64,000 nt of DNA from Streptomyces koelreuteriae (GCF_018604545.1 NZ_CP075896.1:6820001-6884000), one strand, 5' to 3'; counted from the first letter of the stretch, positions 1 to 8,386 are shown. Notes: generated from the sequence alone by a model not told the origin. Program-made: numbers and translations.

Positions 1-1
1 G

Positions 2-457
2 CTGACGCCCCTGCTGCGGCTGCTCGGCCGGACCCTGCTGCTCACCGTGACGTGTCTGCTGGCGGCCCTGCTGTGCGCGGGGATCGCCCTGCCGGTGCCG
101 GTGTGGGCGCTCGGGCTGCTGCTCGTCCTGCTCGGCTTCTGCCTGGGCGTCGGGCAGCCGCTGTCCATGACGACGGTCGTCCAGGCCGCGCCCGACGAGG
201 CCCGTTCCACGGCGCTCGCCCTGCGGCTGACCGGCAACCGGCTCGGCCAGGTCGCCGCGCCCGCCGCGGCCGGGCTGATCGCCGGGGTCGCGGGGGTCGC
301 GGCGCCGTTCGTGATGCTGGGGGTGCTGTTGCTGGCGTCGGCGGGGGTCGCGGTGCGGTCCCCGCGGGAGCCGGAGGAGGCTGAGGAGGCGGACGGAGCG
401 GGCGACCCCGAACCCCGGCGGAACGGGATGCCATTGGGCCGGAAGAGCGACATCTGA
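2..457 (+). CDS. MFS transporter, C-terminal fragment (5' end outside window)
   Basis: The reading frame is open from the first bases of the window, so the gene begins upstream. The visible 151 residues hold several hydrophobic helices (around LLAALLCAGIALPVPVWALG and LLLVLLGFCLGVGQPLS). These are followed by a segment like the second half of drug-type major facilitator permeases (GQPLSMTTVVQAAP, LRLTGNRLGQVAAP), and then an acidic and basic cytoplasmic tail. Substrate cannot be predicted. The next gene starts about 100 bases downstream with its own ribosome binding site, so the two need not be co-transcribed. Confidence 0.75.
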   Translation: MTPLLRLLGRTLLLTVTCLLAALLCAGIALPVPVWALGLLLVLLGFCLGVGQPLSMTTVVQAAPDEARSTALALRLTGNRLGQVAAPAAAGLIAGVAGVAAPFVMLGVLLLASAGVAVRSPREPEEAEEADGAGDPEPRRNGMPLGRKSDI

Positions 458-556
458 CGCGTCGTGGGCGCTGCTCCGGCGTTTCCGGGTGACATGTGGC
501 AGATAGTCAGGTGACGAGGTGTTTGTATGAAAATCATCTGACTTGGAGGCATGTTC

Positions 557-1132
557 ATGCCCGTCGTACCCCTCGCGCGCCGTGCCGGCACCCGCACCGC
601 CGTCCTCGCCGCTCTCACCCTCGCCGGGACCACCCTGAGCGGGGTGCCCGCTGTCGCCGCTCCGGGGGACAACGGGGACGTCAAGATCCACGCCACGGAG
701 ACGGCCGCCGGAGACCGGCGCAACGATCCGAAGGTCTGCGACTTCTACCTCGCCGCGTTCGACTTCGAGGCGGGCGAGACGGTCAACTGGACCATCCAGG
801 CCCTGCCCGAGGTGCCGGCCAAGAGCGGCTCGGTCACCCTCAACGCGGCCGGAGCGGGCCGCAGCCCCCTCATCGACCTGCCCAACGGGCAGTACAAGCT
901 GACATGGCTCACCGACCGGGCCCACGGCGCCGGCAAGTTCAAGGTGTTCCAGGTCGCCTGCCCGGACTCCAAGGCCACCATCACCCCGAACGGCGGCGCC
1001 CCGGCGGGCGGTGGCGGCATCGCCCGCGCCGAGGCCTTCACCCCGGTCGCCGGCGCCGCCGCCGTAGGCCTGGCCGCCGTCGCCGGAGTGGTCTGGTTCC
1101 GCCTCCGCCGCCGCCCCGATGGCGCGGCGTAG
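557..1132 (+). CDS. Secreted, membrane-anchored protein of unknown function next to a sortase
   Basis: 191 residues. A Sec signal peptide (RRAGTRTAVLAALTLAG...AVAAP) is followed by an extracytoplasmic domain with two Cys (KVCDFYLAAF, FQVACPDSK). A glycine-rich linker, a C-terminal hydrophobic helix (PVAGAAAVGLAAVAGVVWF) and a basic tail RLRRR complete it. This is the layout of a sortase substrate, but no clear LPXTG or LAXTG precedes the helix. ATG at 557 was preferred to ATG at 551 because GGAGG at 545-549 sits 7 bases before it and only one base before 551. The 3' end overlaps the proposed start of the downstream sortase gene by 14 bases, which suggests coupling. Function unknown. Confidence 0.75.
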   Translation: MPVVPLARRAGTRTAVLAALTLAGTTLSGVPAVAAPGDNGDVKIHATETAAGDRRNDPKVCDFYLAAFDFEAGETVNWTIQALPEVPAKSGSVTLNAAGAGRSPLIDLPNGQYKLTWLTDRAHGAGKFKVFQVACPDSKATITPNGGAPAGGGGIARAEAFTPVAGAAAVGLAAVAGVVWFRLRRRPDGAA

Positions 1133-2699
1133 GACGCCTTCCGCGTATCGCGCCGCCCCTTCCGTGGGGCGGCGCGAGTCCGGGGCGGGTTCGGCGCGGG
1201 GCGGGGGTGAATCCGGAGCCGTCCCGGAGGTCCGGCGTGGGGCCGGTTCCCGTTCCGGCGGCGCTCCGGTGGGGCGGCGTGGGGCCGGGTCCGGTTCTGG
1301 TGCCGTGGGGCGGCGTACGGCCGGGGAAGGGTCCGAGGCTGCCTCGGTGTCGCGGCGTGGGGCTGGCGCCGGGGCCGTCGGCGGCTCGGTGTCTCGGCGG
1401 GGGTCCGGGGCGGCCGGATCCGTCGCGGTACCGGTACCGGTAAGTCGCCGTGGGGCCGGAACCGTTGCCTCGCCGGGGTCTGCGCGAGGCACGGAGTTTT
1501 CGCGAGGTCCGGGGTCGTCGCGAGGCCCGGGGTCTACGCGAGGTGGGGCTGGTTCTGTCGCCACCGCTGCGGGTCGGCGCAGGGGCGGGGTCGGTTCGGG
1601 TGCCGAGCCGGTGGTTCGGCGCAGGGGCGGGGCCCGCGGTGGGTCCGGGGGACCCGGTGGACCCGGTGGGCCCGGTGGGACCGGAGGGCGTCGTGGAGCC
1701 GGGGGCGGAGGCCCCGAGGCCTGGCCGCGGCGGTCTCGCAGGCCCTGGTACCGGACGCGCGCCTATCGGCTGGCGCGGACGATCGCGGTGGCCTTCTCGC
1801 TGCTGCTGCTCGCCGTCTGCTGGGACCCGGGCGACGTACCCGGGTCCGCAACGGTCACGGCCCTCCCGACCAGCTCCGCAGAAGCCGCCGCGGCAGCCCT
1901 GCCGGGCACCTCCGGCACGGCACCGGCCCCCTCGGACGACGTCGGCGCCACCGCCACTCCGCCCAGCCGCTCCGCCACACCCCCCACCCTCCCCGCCAAC
2001 TCCTCCGGCTCCCCGTCCGCCCGGCCCGGCACCTCCCGAACCCCCGGCACGGGCCCCGGCACCGGCACGCCCCAGGCACCCGCGTCCCGTACGGCCCCGC
2101 CCCAAGGCTCCGGCCCCCACACCTCCCTGCCCCCCACCGCCGGCCGAACCGCCCCGCCCTCACGTCCCTCAGCCGGCACCCCCAGTCCGCCCCGCACCCA
2201 ACCCCCCACCCGCACCCGGCGTCCCTCCGCCCCCGGCCCGCTGCCCCACTCGCCGGCCACCCGCCTCCTCATCCCCTACCTCCGTATCAACGCCCCGATC
2301 ATGCCCCTGGGCCTCGACCGCGAACGCCGTCTCACCGCGCCCCCGGAGGGCAAACCGAAACTGGTCGGCTGGTACCGGCACGGTGCCTCGCCCGGCGAGC
2401 AGGGTGTCGCCGTCGCTGTCGGGCATCTGGACACGGACCGCGGTCCCGCCGTCTTCGCGGGGCTGACGGAGCTGAAGCGGGGCCGGATCGTCGAGGCCCG
2501 CCGCGCCGACGGGCGGACCGCCGTCTACACGGTCGACGCCATCAAGTCGTACGAGAAGGCACGGTTCCCGAGCCAGGAGGTGTACGGCGCCCGGGGCCGC
2601 CCCGAGCTGCGCCTGATCACCTGCGGCGGCGCCTACGACCGCAGGAAGGGCTACTCCGGGAACGTCGTGGTCTTCGCCCATCTCACCGCCGTCCGCTGA
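1119..2699 (+). CDS. Class F sortase with long low-complexity N-terminus
   Basis: 526 residues if started at 1119. The last 150 residues form a sortase domain: LLIPYLRINAPI, the catalytic His in VAVGHLDT, the catalytic Cys in LRLITCGG and the catalytic Arg region RRKGYSGNVVVFAHL. A transmembrane helix (ARTIAVAFSLLLLAVCW, near residues 220-240) precedes a Pro/Ser/Thr-rich linker, giving a type II membrane protein with an external catalytic domain. Class F sortases are common in actinobacteria and usually lack a housekeeping role. The first 210 residues are Arg/Gly/Ser/Ala low complexity with GGPGG repeats, so the true start may be internal (for example GTG at 1611). The adjacent upstream gene encodes a possible substrate. 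Confidence 0.8.
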   Translation: MARRRTPSAYRAAPSVGRRESGAGSARGGGESGAVPEVRRGAGSRSGGAPVGRRGAGSGSGAVGRRTAGEGSEAASVSRRGAGAGAVGGSVSRRGSGAAGSVAVPVPVSRRGAGTVASPGSARGTEFSRGPGSSRGPGSTRGGAGSVATAAGRRRGGVGSGAEPVVRRRGGARGGSGGPGGPGGPGGTGGRRGAGGGGPEAWPRRSRRPWYRTRAYRLARTIAVAFSLLLLAVCWDPGDVPGSATVTALPTSSAEAAAAALPGTSGTAPAPSDDVGATATPPSRSATPPTLPANSSGSPSARPGTSRTPGTGPGTGTPQAPASRTAPPQGSGPHTSLPPTAGRTAPPSRPSAGTPSPPRTQPPTRTRRPSAPGPLPHSPATRLLIPYLRINAPIMPLGLDRERRLTAPPEGKPKLVGWYRHGASPGEQGVAVAVGHLDTDRGPAVFAGLTELKRGRIVEARRADGRTAVYTVDAIKSYEKARFPSQEVYGARGRPELRLITCGGAYDRRKGYSGNVVVFAHLTAVR

Positions 2700-2810
2700 C
2701 GACCTGGCCGAATCAGGCCGTCCGCCTTCTCACCAGCTGGACCGGAGCCCCCGATCCCGCCCGGTGTCTTCCCCCGGCCGTACACATTCCGTTAACTTCC
2801 GTGACTCACA

Positions 2811-2833
2811 GCCCCGTACGACCCGCACGGGGC
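2811..2833 (+). promoter_or_regulatory. Leader hairpin upstream of the ABC ATPase gene
   Basis: GCCCCGT (2811-2817) and ACGGGGC (2827-2833) form a perfect 7-bp stem with a 9-base loop about 50 bases before the ATG at 2882. It lacks a following T run. It may be a leader structure or chance; nothing in the sequence decides which. Confidence 0.3.
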
Positions 2834-2881
2834 TTCCGACCCGCGGAGCACCAGCGCCCTGAAGACCCCTCGGGGGCACGC

Positions 2882-4216
2882 ATGACACGCGCCATCTCCC
2901 TGCACGACGTGAGCAAGGCCTACACGCGCGGCTCCCGCGTGGTGGACCGGCTGTCGCTGGACATCACCCCGGGCGAGTTCCTCGTGCTGCTCGGCCCGTC
3001 CGGCTGCGGCAAGTCGACCGTGCTCAGAATGATCGCCGGGCTGGAGGAGATCGACGAGGGCGAGCTGCTGCTCGACGGCGAGTACGCCAACGACCTGCCG
3101 CCGTCCGGCCGGGACATGGCGATGGTCTTCCAGAACTTCGCCCTCTACCCCAACATGACCGGCCGGGCCAACATCGGCTTCCCGCTGCGCATCGAGGACC
3201 CGGGCACGGACCCCCGGCCGCGGGTGGACGCCACCGCCCGCCTGCTCGGCATCGAGGACCTCCTCGACCGCCTGCCCGCCCAGCTCTCCGGCGGTGAACG
3301 CCAGCGCGTCGCCATGGGCCGGGCCATCGCCCGCCACCCCTCCGCGTTCCTGATGGACGAGCCGCTGTCCAATCTCGACGCCAAGCTCCGCACCCATCTG
3401 CGCGCCGAGATAGCCCAGCTCACCGGGGAGTTGGGCGTCACCACGGTCTACGTCACCCACGACCAGGCCGAGGCCATGTCGCTGGGCGACCGGGTCGCCG
3501 TGCTGCGCGGCGGTGTGCTCCAGCAGGCCGACAGCCCGCGCGTGGTGTACGCGCTGCCCAGCAATGTCTTCGTCGCCGCGTTCATCGGCACCCCGCGCAT
3601 CAACCTCCTGCGCGGACTGGTGCGTGCCCCGCTGGACGGCGCGATGACCATCAGCCTGGGCAAGCAGTTCCTGCGCCTGCCCGAACCGCTCTCCCTGGAC
3701 CACCAGTTGCTGCGGGTCCAGCAGGGCCGCGGGGTCATCGTGGGCCTGCGCTCGGAAGCCGTCCGGATCGCCAAGCACTCCTCGGCCCGGCCCGGCGAGG
3801 TGCCGATCACCGGCCTGGTCGAGCATGTGGAGTTCCAGGGGCACGAGATCCTCGTCCACTTCAACACCGGCTCCAGCCCCGCCGTCGTCCCCGACCTGGA
3901 GGCCCCGCGTCCCCGCCCCGGCCGAGCCGCCCGGCGCCGCCGTCGCGAGGGCTCGGTGCTCACCCGGCTGCGGGAGCGGTCCGCGGCCGGACGGGCCGGA
4001 CCCGTCGTCGCCCTGGACCACCCCGAGACCGCCGCCCCCGCCCCCGCCGAACCCCGCCTGCCCGGGGACCTCATCGTCCGCACCACCCCCGACCTGGCCC
4101 TCCGCCACGGCATGCAGGTGCCGCTCCTCGTCGACCTCGCCCACCTCTTCGTCTTCGACCAGGACGGCGACCGCATCTGCCCGCATCCGGCACGCCTGCC
4201 CGACCTGGAAAGGTGA
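2882..4216 (+). CDS. ABC transporter ATP-binding protein (carbohydrate-import type)
   Basis: 444 residues. All ABC ATPase motifs are present: Walker A GPSGCGKST at residues 38-46, Q-loop VFQNFALYP, signature LSGGERQRVAMGRA, Walker B AFLMDEPLSNLDAK and H-loop YVTHDQAEAM. The C-terminal half matches the OB/TOBE extension of the MalK/UgpC/MsiK group, which energises several sugar importers. No permease or binding-protein gene is adjacent, so it may act as a shared ATPase for transporters encoded elsewhere. A basic, Pro/Ala-rich insert of about 55 residues (RPRPGRAARRRRREGS...) interrupts the TOBE region and is not typical. ATG at 2882 was chosen because the ABC domain begins there; a longer upstream reading adds only unlikely sequence. 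Confidence 0.88.
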   Translation: MTRAISLHDVSKAYTRGSRVVDRLSLDITPGEFLVLLGPSGCGKSTVLRMIAGLEEIDEGELLLDGEYANDLPPSGRDMAMVFQNFALYPNMTGRANIGFPLRIEDPGTDPRPRVDATARLLGIEDLLDRLPAQLSGGERQRVAMGRAIARHPSAFLMDEPLSNLDAKLRTHLRAEIAQLTGELGVTTVYVTHDQAEAMSLGDRVAVLRGGVLQQADSPRVVYALPSNVFVAAFIGTPRINLLRGLVRAPLDGAMTISLGKQFLRLPEPLSLDHQLLRVQQGRGVIVGLRSEAVRIAKHSSARPGEVPITGLVEHVEFQGHEILVHFNTGSSPAVVPDLEAPRPRPGRAARRRRREGSVLTRLRERSAAGRAGPVVALDHPETAAPAPAEPRLPGDLIVRTTPDLALRHGMQVPLLVDLAHLFVFDQDGDRICPHPARLPDLER

Positions 4217-4268
4217 GCAGTGGCACACCCATGACCCGGCACCCGTGACCGGGGTGTCTGGCGTCAGA

Positions 4269-4287
4269 AAACTATCGTCGCTAGTTT
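4269..4287 (+). promoter_or_regulatory. Predicted TetR operator (AAACTA-N7-TAGTTT)
   Basis: AAACTA-TCGTCGC-TAGTTT is a 19-bp palindrome with one mismatched pair. It lies 41 bases before the aldehyde dehydrogenase start, and its right arm TAGTTT could serve as the -10 box. A related palindrome, AAACTA-GCAGTGC-TAATTA, lies at 11316-11334 between a TetR gene and an acyl-CoA dehydrogenase gene, which makes that TetR the likely ligand. Confidence 0.6.
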
Positions 4288-4327
4288 ATGTGCCGGACGA
4301 CGACGCCCCGCCCCCGGAGGAAGCGCG

Positions 4328-5716
4328 ATGAAGGCATACGACGGCATGTACATCGGGGGCGCCTGGCGCCCGGCCGCCGGCCAGGACGTGATCGAGGTCG
4401 TGAACCCGGTCGACGAGCAGGTCATCGGCACGGTCCCGGCGGGCACCGCCCAGGACGTCGACACCGCCGTACGGGCCGCCCGCGCCGCCCTCGCGGGCTG
4501 GGCCGCGACCCCGCCCGCCGAGCGCGCGGCGCGCCTGGCCGCCCTCCGGGACGTGCTCGTGGCCCGCGCCGACGAGATCGCCGAGACGGTCACGGCCGAA
4601 CTCGGCTCGCCCCTGAAGTTCTCCCAGGCCGTCCACGCGGGCGTGCCGATCGCCGTCGCGGGCTCCTACGCCGAGCTGGCGGCGACGTACGCCTTCGAGG
4701 AGAAGACCGGCAACTCGGTCGTGCACCACGAGCCGATCGGTGTCGTCGGCGCCATCACGCCCTGGAACTACCCCCTGCACCAGATCGTCGCCAAGGTCGC
4801 CCCGGCCCTCGCGGCGGGCTGCACGGTCGTCGTGAAGCCCGCCGAGGACACCCCGCTGGTCGCCCGCCTCTTCGCCGACGCGGTGCACGAGGCCGGGATC
4901 CCGGCGGGCGTCTTCAACCTGGTCACCGGCCTCGGCCCGGTCGCCGGCCAGGCCCTCGCCGAACACCCCGGCGTCGACCTGGTCTCCTTCACCGGCTCCA
5001 CCGCCGTCGGCCGGCAGATCGCAGCGATCGCCGCCGGGCAGGTCAAGAAGGTCGCCCTCGAACTCGGCGGCAAGTCCGCCAACGTCATCCTGCCGACCGC
5101 CGACCTGGCCAAGGCGGTCAACGTCGGCGTCGCCAACGTCATGTCCAACTCCGGGCAGACCTGCAGCGCCTGGACGCGCATGCTCGTCCACCGCGAGCGG
5201 TACGACGAGGCCGTGGAACTCGCCGCCGAGGCCGCCGCCAAGTACGGCGACCGCATCGGCCCGGTCGTCAACGCCAAGCAGCAGGACCGGGTGCGCGGCT
5301 ACATCGAGAAGGGCGTCGCGGAAGGCGCCCGCCTGGTCGCCGGCGGCCCCGACTCCCCGCGCGAGACCGGGTACTTCGTCAGCCCGACCGTCTTCGCCGA
5401 CGTCACCGAGAACATGACCATCGCCCAGGAGGAGATCTTCGGCCCGGTCCTGTCGATCCTCCCCTACGACGACGAGGAGGACGCCCTGCGCATCGCCAAC
5501 GGCACGGTCTACGGCCTGGCCGGCGCCGTCTGGGCCGGGGACGAGGCCGAGGCCGTGGCCTTCGCGCGCCGGATGGAGACCGGCCAGGTCGACATCAACG
5601 GCGGCCGGTTCAACCCCCTCGCGCCCTTCGGCGGTTACAAGCAGTCGGGCGTCGGCCGCGAGCTCGGTGTGCACGGCCTGGCCGAGTACCTCCAGACCAA
5701 GTCCCTCCAGTTCTAG
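4328..5716 (+). CDS. NAD(P)-dependent aldehyde dehydrogenase
   Basis: 462 residues, normal for the family. Motifs are ITPWNYP (cofactor/oxyanion Asn), the Rossmann motif FTGSTAVGRQI, ELGGKSAN with the general-base Glu, catalytic Cys279 in SGQTCSAW, and EEIFGPVLSI. It oxidises an aldehyde to the acid in the cytoplasm; the natural substrate is unknown. GGAGG at 4316-4320 precedes the ATG. The zinc alcohol dehydrogenase gene follows after 22 bases, so the pair probably forms an operon that turns an alcohol into an acid in two steps. A palindromic operator-like site lies upstream at 4269-4287, suggesting control by a TetR repressor. Confidence 0.92.
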   Translation: MKAYDGMYIGGAWRPAAGQDVIEVVNPVDEQVIGTVPAGTAQDVDTAVRAARAALAGWAATPPAERAARLAALRDVLVARADEIAETVTAELGSPLKFSQAVHAGVPIAVAGSYAELAATYAFEEKTGNSVVHHEPIGVVGAITPWNYPLHQIVAKVAPALAAGCTVVVKPAEDTPLVARLFADAVHEAGIPAGVFNLVTGLGPVAGQALAEHPGVDLVSFTGSTAVGRQIAAIAAGQVKKVALELGGKSANVILPTADLAKAVNVGVANVMSNSGQTCSAWTRMLVHRERYDEAVELAAEAAAKYGDRIGPVVNAKQQDRVRGYIEKGVAEGARLVAGGPDSPRETGYFVSPTVFADVTENMTIAQEEIFGPVLSILPYDDEEDALRIANGTVYGLAGAVWAGDEAEAVAFARRMETGQVDINGGRFNPLAPFGGYKQSGVGRELGVHGLAEYLQTKSLQF

Positions 5717-5738
5717 AACCAGGGGAGTCCCTTCCGCC

Positions 5739-6821
5739 ATGGCTGTCCGCGCCGCCGTTCTGCCCGCCGTCGGCTCCCCGCTGGAGATCACCGGCATCGA
5801 CCTGCCCGACCCCGGACCCGGACAGGTCCGGATCCGGCTCGCCGCCGCCGGGGTCTGCCACTCCGACCTCTCCCTGTCCGACGGGACCATGCGTGTCCCC
5901 GTCCCCGCCGTCCTCGGCCACGAGGGCGCCGGCACGGTCGTCGCCGTCGGTGAGGGAGTCGGTCACGTCGCGCCCGGCGACGGAGTCGTCCTCAACTGGG
6001 CCCCGTCCTGCGGCGCCTGCCACGCCTGCTCGCTCGGCGAGGTCTGGCTGTGCGCCAACGCCCTGAAGGGCGCCGGCGACGTCTACGCCCGCACCGCCGA
6101 GGGCACCGACCTGCACCCCGGCCTGAACGTCGCCGCGTTCGCCGAGGAGACGGTCGTGTCCGCCGCCTGCGTCCTGCCCGTGCCCGAGGGCGTCCCGCTC
6201 ACCGACGCGGCCCTCCTCGGCTGCGCCGTCCTCACCGGCTACGGCGCCGTCCACCACTCGGCCCAGGTCCGGCCGGGCGAGACGGTCGCGGTGTTCGGCG
6301 TCGGGGGAGTGGGCCTCGCCGCGCTCCAGGCCGCCCGGATCGCGGGCGCCTCGAAGATCGTCGCGGTCGACGTCTCCGCCGAGAAGGAGGAACTGGCCCG
6401 GGCGGCCGGCGCCACCGACTACGTCATCGCCTCGGAGAACACCGCCCGCGAGATCCGCGCCCTCACCGGCAAACAGGGCGTCGACGTCGCCGTGGAGTGC
6501 GCCGGCCGCGCGGTCAGCATCCGCACGGCCTGGGACTCCACCCGGCGCGGCGGACGCACCACGGTCGTCGGCATCGGCGGCGAGGACCAGCAGGTCACCT
6601 TCAACGCCCTGGAGATCTTCCACTGGGGCCGCACCCTCTCCGGCTGCGTCTACGGCAACTCCGACCCGGCCGAGGACCTCCCGGTGCTCGCCGAACACAT
6701 CCGGGCGGGCCGCCTCGACCTGAGCGCGCTGGTGACGGAGCGGATCTCCCTGGAGGGCATCCCGGCCGCGTTCGAGAACATGCTGGCGGGCAAGGGCGGC
6801 CGGGCCCTGGTCGTCTTCTAG
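5739..6821 (+). CDS. Zinc-dependent alcohol dehydrogenase
   Basis: 360 residues of the medium-chain dehydrogenase/reductase family. Catalytic zinc ligands appear as GVCHSDL (Cys37) and GHEGAG, and the structural zinc Cys lobe as SCGACHACSLGEVWLC. The nucleotide fold is VFGVGGVGLAALQAA. This is the class III-like/aryl alcohol dehydrogenase layout. ATG at 5739 has AGGGGAG 11 bases upstream. It follows the aldehyde dehydrogenase gene at once and is closed by a strong hairpin at 6838-6862, which marks the end of a two-gene operon. The likely role is oxidation of an alcohol to the aldehyde used by the upstream enzyme, or the reverse. Confidence 0.92.
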   Translation: MAVRAAVLPAVGSPLEITGIDLPDPGPGQVRIRLAAAGVCHSDLSLSDGTMRVPVPAVLGHEGAGTVVAVGEGVGHVAPGDGVVLNWAPSCGACHACSLGEVWLCANALKGAGDVYARTAEGTDLHPGLNVAAFAEETVVSAACVLPVPEGVPLTDAALLGCAVLTGYGAVHHSAQVRPGETVAVFGVGGVGLAALQAARIAGASKIVAVDVSAEKEELARAAGATDYVIASENTAREIRALTGKQGVDVAVECAGRAVSIRTAWDSTRRGGRTTVVGIGGEDQQVTFNALEIFHWGRTLSGCVYGNSDPAEDLPVLAEHIRAGRLDLSALVTERISLEGIPAAFENMLAGKGGRALVVF

Positions 6822-6837
6822 ACCGGCTCTCCCGCCA

Positions 6838-6862
6838 CCCCGGCCTCCGTGCGAGGCCGGGG
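6838..6862 (+). terminator. Hairpin terminator after the alcohol dehydrogenase gene
   Basis: CCCCGGCCTC (6838-6847) and GAGGCCGGGG (6853-6862) form a perfect 10-bp stem with a 5-base loop, 16 bases after the stop codon. There is no T tract, as is usual for Streptomyces terminators. Confidence 0.75.
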
Positions 6863-6926
6863 CCTCAGGCATGCCCGCCCGCGCGGTCGGTGCCAAGTAC
6901 AGGTAAAAGTCCTGGTGCGCGACCCG

Positions 6927-6956
6927 TTGACGTCCATACCGTCCGGTCAGTACGTT
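6927..6956 (+). promoter_or_regulatory. Predicted sigma-70-type promoter overlapping an operator
   Basis: TTGACG (6927-6932) and TACGTT (6951-6956) are spaced by 18 bases and lie about 56 bases before the transporter ATG. The spacer and -10 contain the palindrome CATACCG-T-CCGG-TCAGTA, listed separately. Confidence 0.5.
6935..6954 (+). promoter_or_regulatory. Predicted TetR operator, ACCGACCGGT family, copy 1
   Basis: CATACCGTCCGG followed by TCAGTACG matches the site at 22071-22090 in 16 of 20 positions and is itself an imperfect palindrome centred at 6944/6945. It lies between the -35 and -10 boxes of the transporter gene, a position where repressor binding would block RNA polymerase. Confidence 0.5.
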
Positions 6957-7012
6957 CCCGGAACCCGAGCCACCCCCCGTTCCGTCCCCGCACCCACCGG
7001 AGCGTGCACCGC

Positions 7013-8386
7013 ATGGACACGGCACCTTCCGCTCAGCCCGCCTCCACCACCCCGGCCGCCGGCAACCGCCGCCGGGTCGCCACCGCGGCAGCGCTCGCCT
7101 CCGCCGTCGAGTGGTACGACTACTTCGTCTTCGGCATCGCCGCGGCCCTCGTCCTCGGCGATCTCTACTTCCCCGCGGGCAGCCCCACCGCCGGCGTCCT
7201 GGCCTCGTTCGCCACCTTCGCCGTCGGTTTCCTCGCCCGCCCCATCGGCGGCATCGTCGCCGGCCACCTCGGCGACAAGCGCGGCCGCAAGCCGATGCTG
7301 GTCCTCGCCCTCACCCTGATGGGCGTGGCCACCACCGGCATCGGCCTGCTGCCGACGTACGACACGATCGGCGTCGCGGCCCCGATCCTGCTGGTCCTCT
7401 TCCGCGTGCTGCAGGGCATCGCCGTAGGCGCCCAGTGGGGCGGCGCGATGCTGATGGCCACCGAGTACGCCCCCGAGGGCAAGCGCGGCATCTACGGCAG
7501 CTTCGTCCAGCTCGGCGTCCCCATCGGCGTGGTGACCGCCAACACGGTGTTCCTGCTGGCCGGCGCGTTCACCACCGACTCCGAGTTCGCGGCCTGGGCC
7601 TGGCGTGTGCCGTTCCTCGTCGGCCTGCTCGTCCTCGTGCTCGCCTGGTACATCCACACCCGCGTCGAGGAGACCCCCGAATTCCGGGAGGCGGAGAAGA
7701 AGCTGGCCGAGAAGGAGAAGGGCGAGCAGTCCTCTCCGCTGCGCACGATCCTGCGCGGCCACCTCGGTACGGTGCTCCTCGCCGGCGGTTCCTTCGCCGT
7801 GAACACGGCGACCTTCTACATCATCATCACCGGCGTGCTCGACTACACGACCCGCGAACTCGGCATGAAGAAGAGCGCCGTCCTCATGGTCTCGCTGTGC
7901 ATCAGCCTCACCCAGCTGGTGCTGATCCCGGCTGCCGCCGCGCTCTCCGACAAGTTCGGCCGCATCCGGATCTACGCCCTCGGCGCGGTCGGCATCGCGC
8001 TGTGGGCCGTACCGCTCTTCCTGCTGATCGACACCGGCTCGCTGCTGTGGCTCGCGGTCGGCACGTTCGTCGCCAGCTGCTTCCTGAGCATCATGTACGG
8101 CCCCCAGGCCGCCCTGTTCGCGGAGCTGTTCACGCCCGAGATGCGCTACACCGGCGCCTCCCTCGGCTACCAGATCGCGGCCGTCGCCGGCGGCGGGCTC
8201 GCGCCCTTCGTCATGGTGCTGCTGCTGGAGGCGACGGGCACCTCGATGGCCGTGTCCGGCTACATCATCGTGCTCTCGGTGATCGCGCTGGTCTCGATCA
8301 AGGTCCTCGCGGACCGGGCCCGTGCGGCGGAAACGGCGGCGGAACCCGCCCCCGAGCCGGCGACGGAGGCCGAGTCAGCGGGCTGA
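7013..8386 (+). CDS. MFS transporter, metabolite:H+ symporter (MHS) type
   Basis: 457 residues with about 12 membrane helices. The N-terminal signature ASAVEWYDYFVFGIAAALV, the loop GHLGDKRGRKPML and the long central loop (RVEETPEFREAEKKLAEKEK) are characteristic of the MHS group (ShiA, KgtP, ProP, citrate carriers), which imports organic acids or osmolytes with protons. The substrate is unknown. ATG at 7013 is 10 bases after GGAG. The promoter region carries an operator shared with the acyl-CoA ligase and kinase/dehydrogenase operons near 22 and 27 kb. This suggests uptake of an organic acid that those enzymes break down. The 3' end overlaps the convergent EamA gene by 12 bases. Confidence 0.9.
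   Translation: MDTAPSAQPASTTPAAGNRRRVATAAALASAVEWYDYFVFGIAAALVLGDLYFPAGSPTAGVLASFATFAVGFLARPIGGIVAGHLGDKRGRKPMLVLALTLMGVATTGIGLLPTYDTIGVAAPILLVLFRVLQGIAVGAQWGGAMLMATEYAPEGKRGIYGSFVQLGVPIGVVTANTVFLLAGAFTTDSEFAAWAWRVPFLVGLLVLVLAWYIHTRVEETPEFREAEKKLAEKEKGEQSSPLRTILRGHLGTVLLAGGSFAVNTATFYIIITGVLDYTTRELGMKKSAVLMVSLCISLTQLVLIPAAAALSDKFGRIRIYALGAVGIALWAVPLFLLIDTGSLLWLAVGTFVASCFLSIMYGPQAALFAELFTPEMRYTGASLGYQIAAVAGGGLAPFVMVLLLEATGTSMAVSGYIIVLSVIALVSIKVLADRARAAETAAEPAPEPATEAESAG

Noticed and set aside
42..434. Long open frames opposite or out of frame with real genes, often Arg/Pro/Ala-rich
   Set aside because: High GC makes stop codons rare. These frames lack ribosome binding sites, family motifs and third-position GC bias, and they lie over well-supported genes.
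496..1443. Large Arg/Gly-rich frame overlapping the secreted protein gene
   Set aside because: It runs in another frame over a gene with a signal peptide and good ribosome binding site. Its composition is that of shifted GC-rich DNA.
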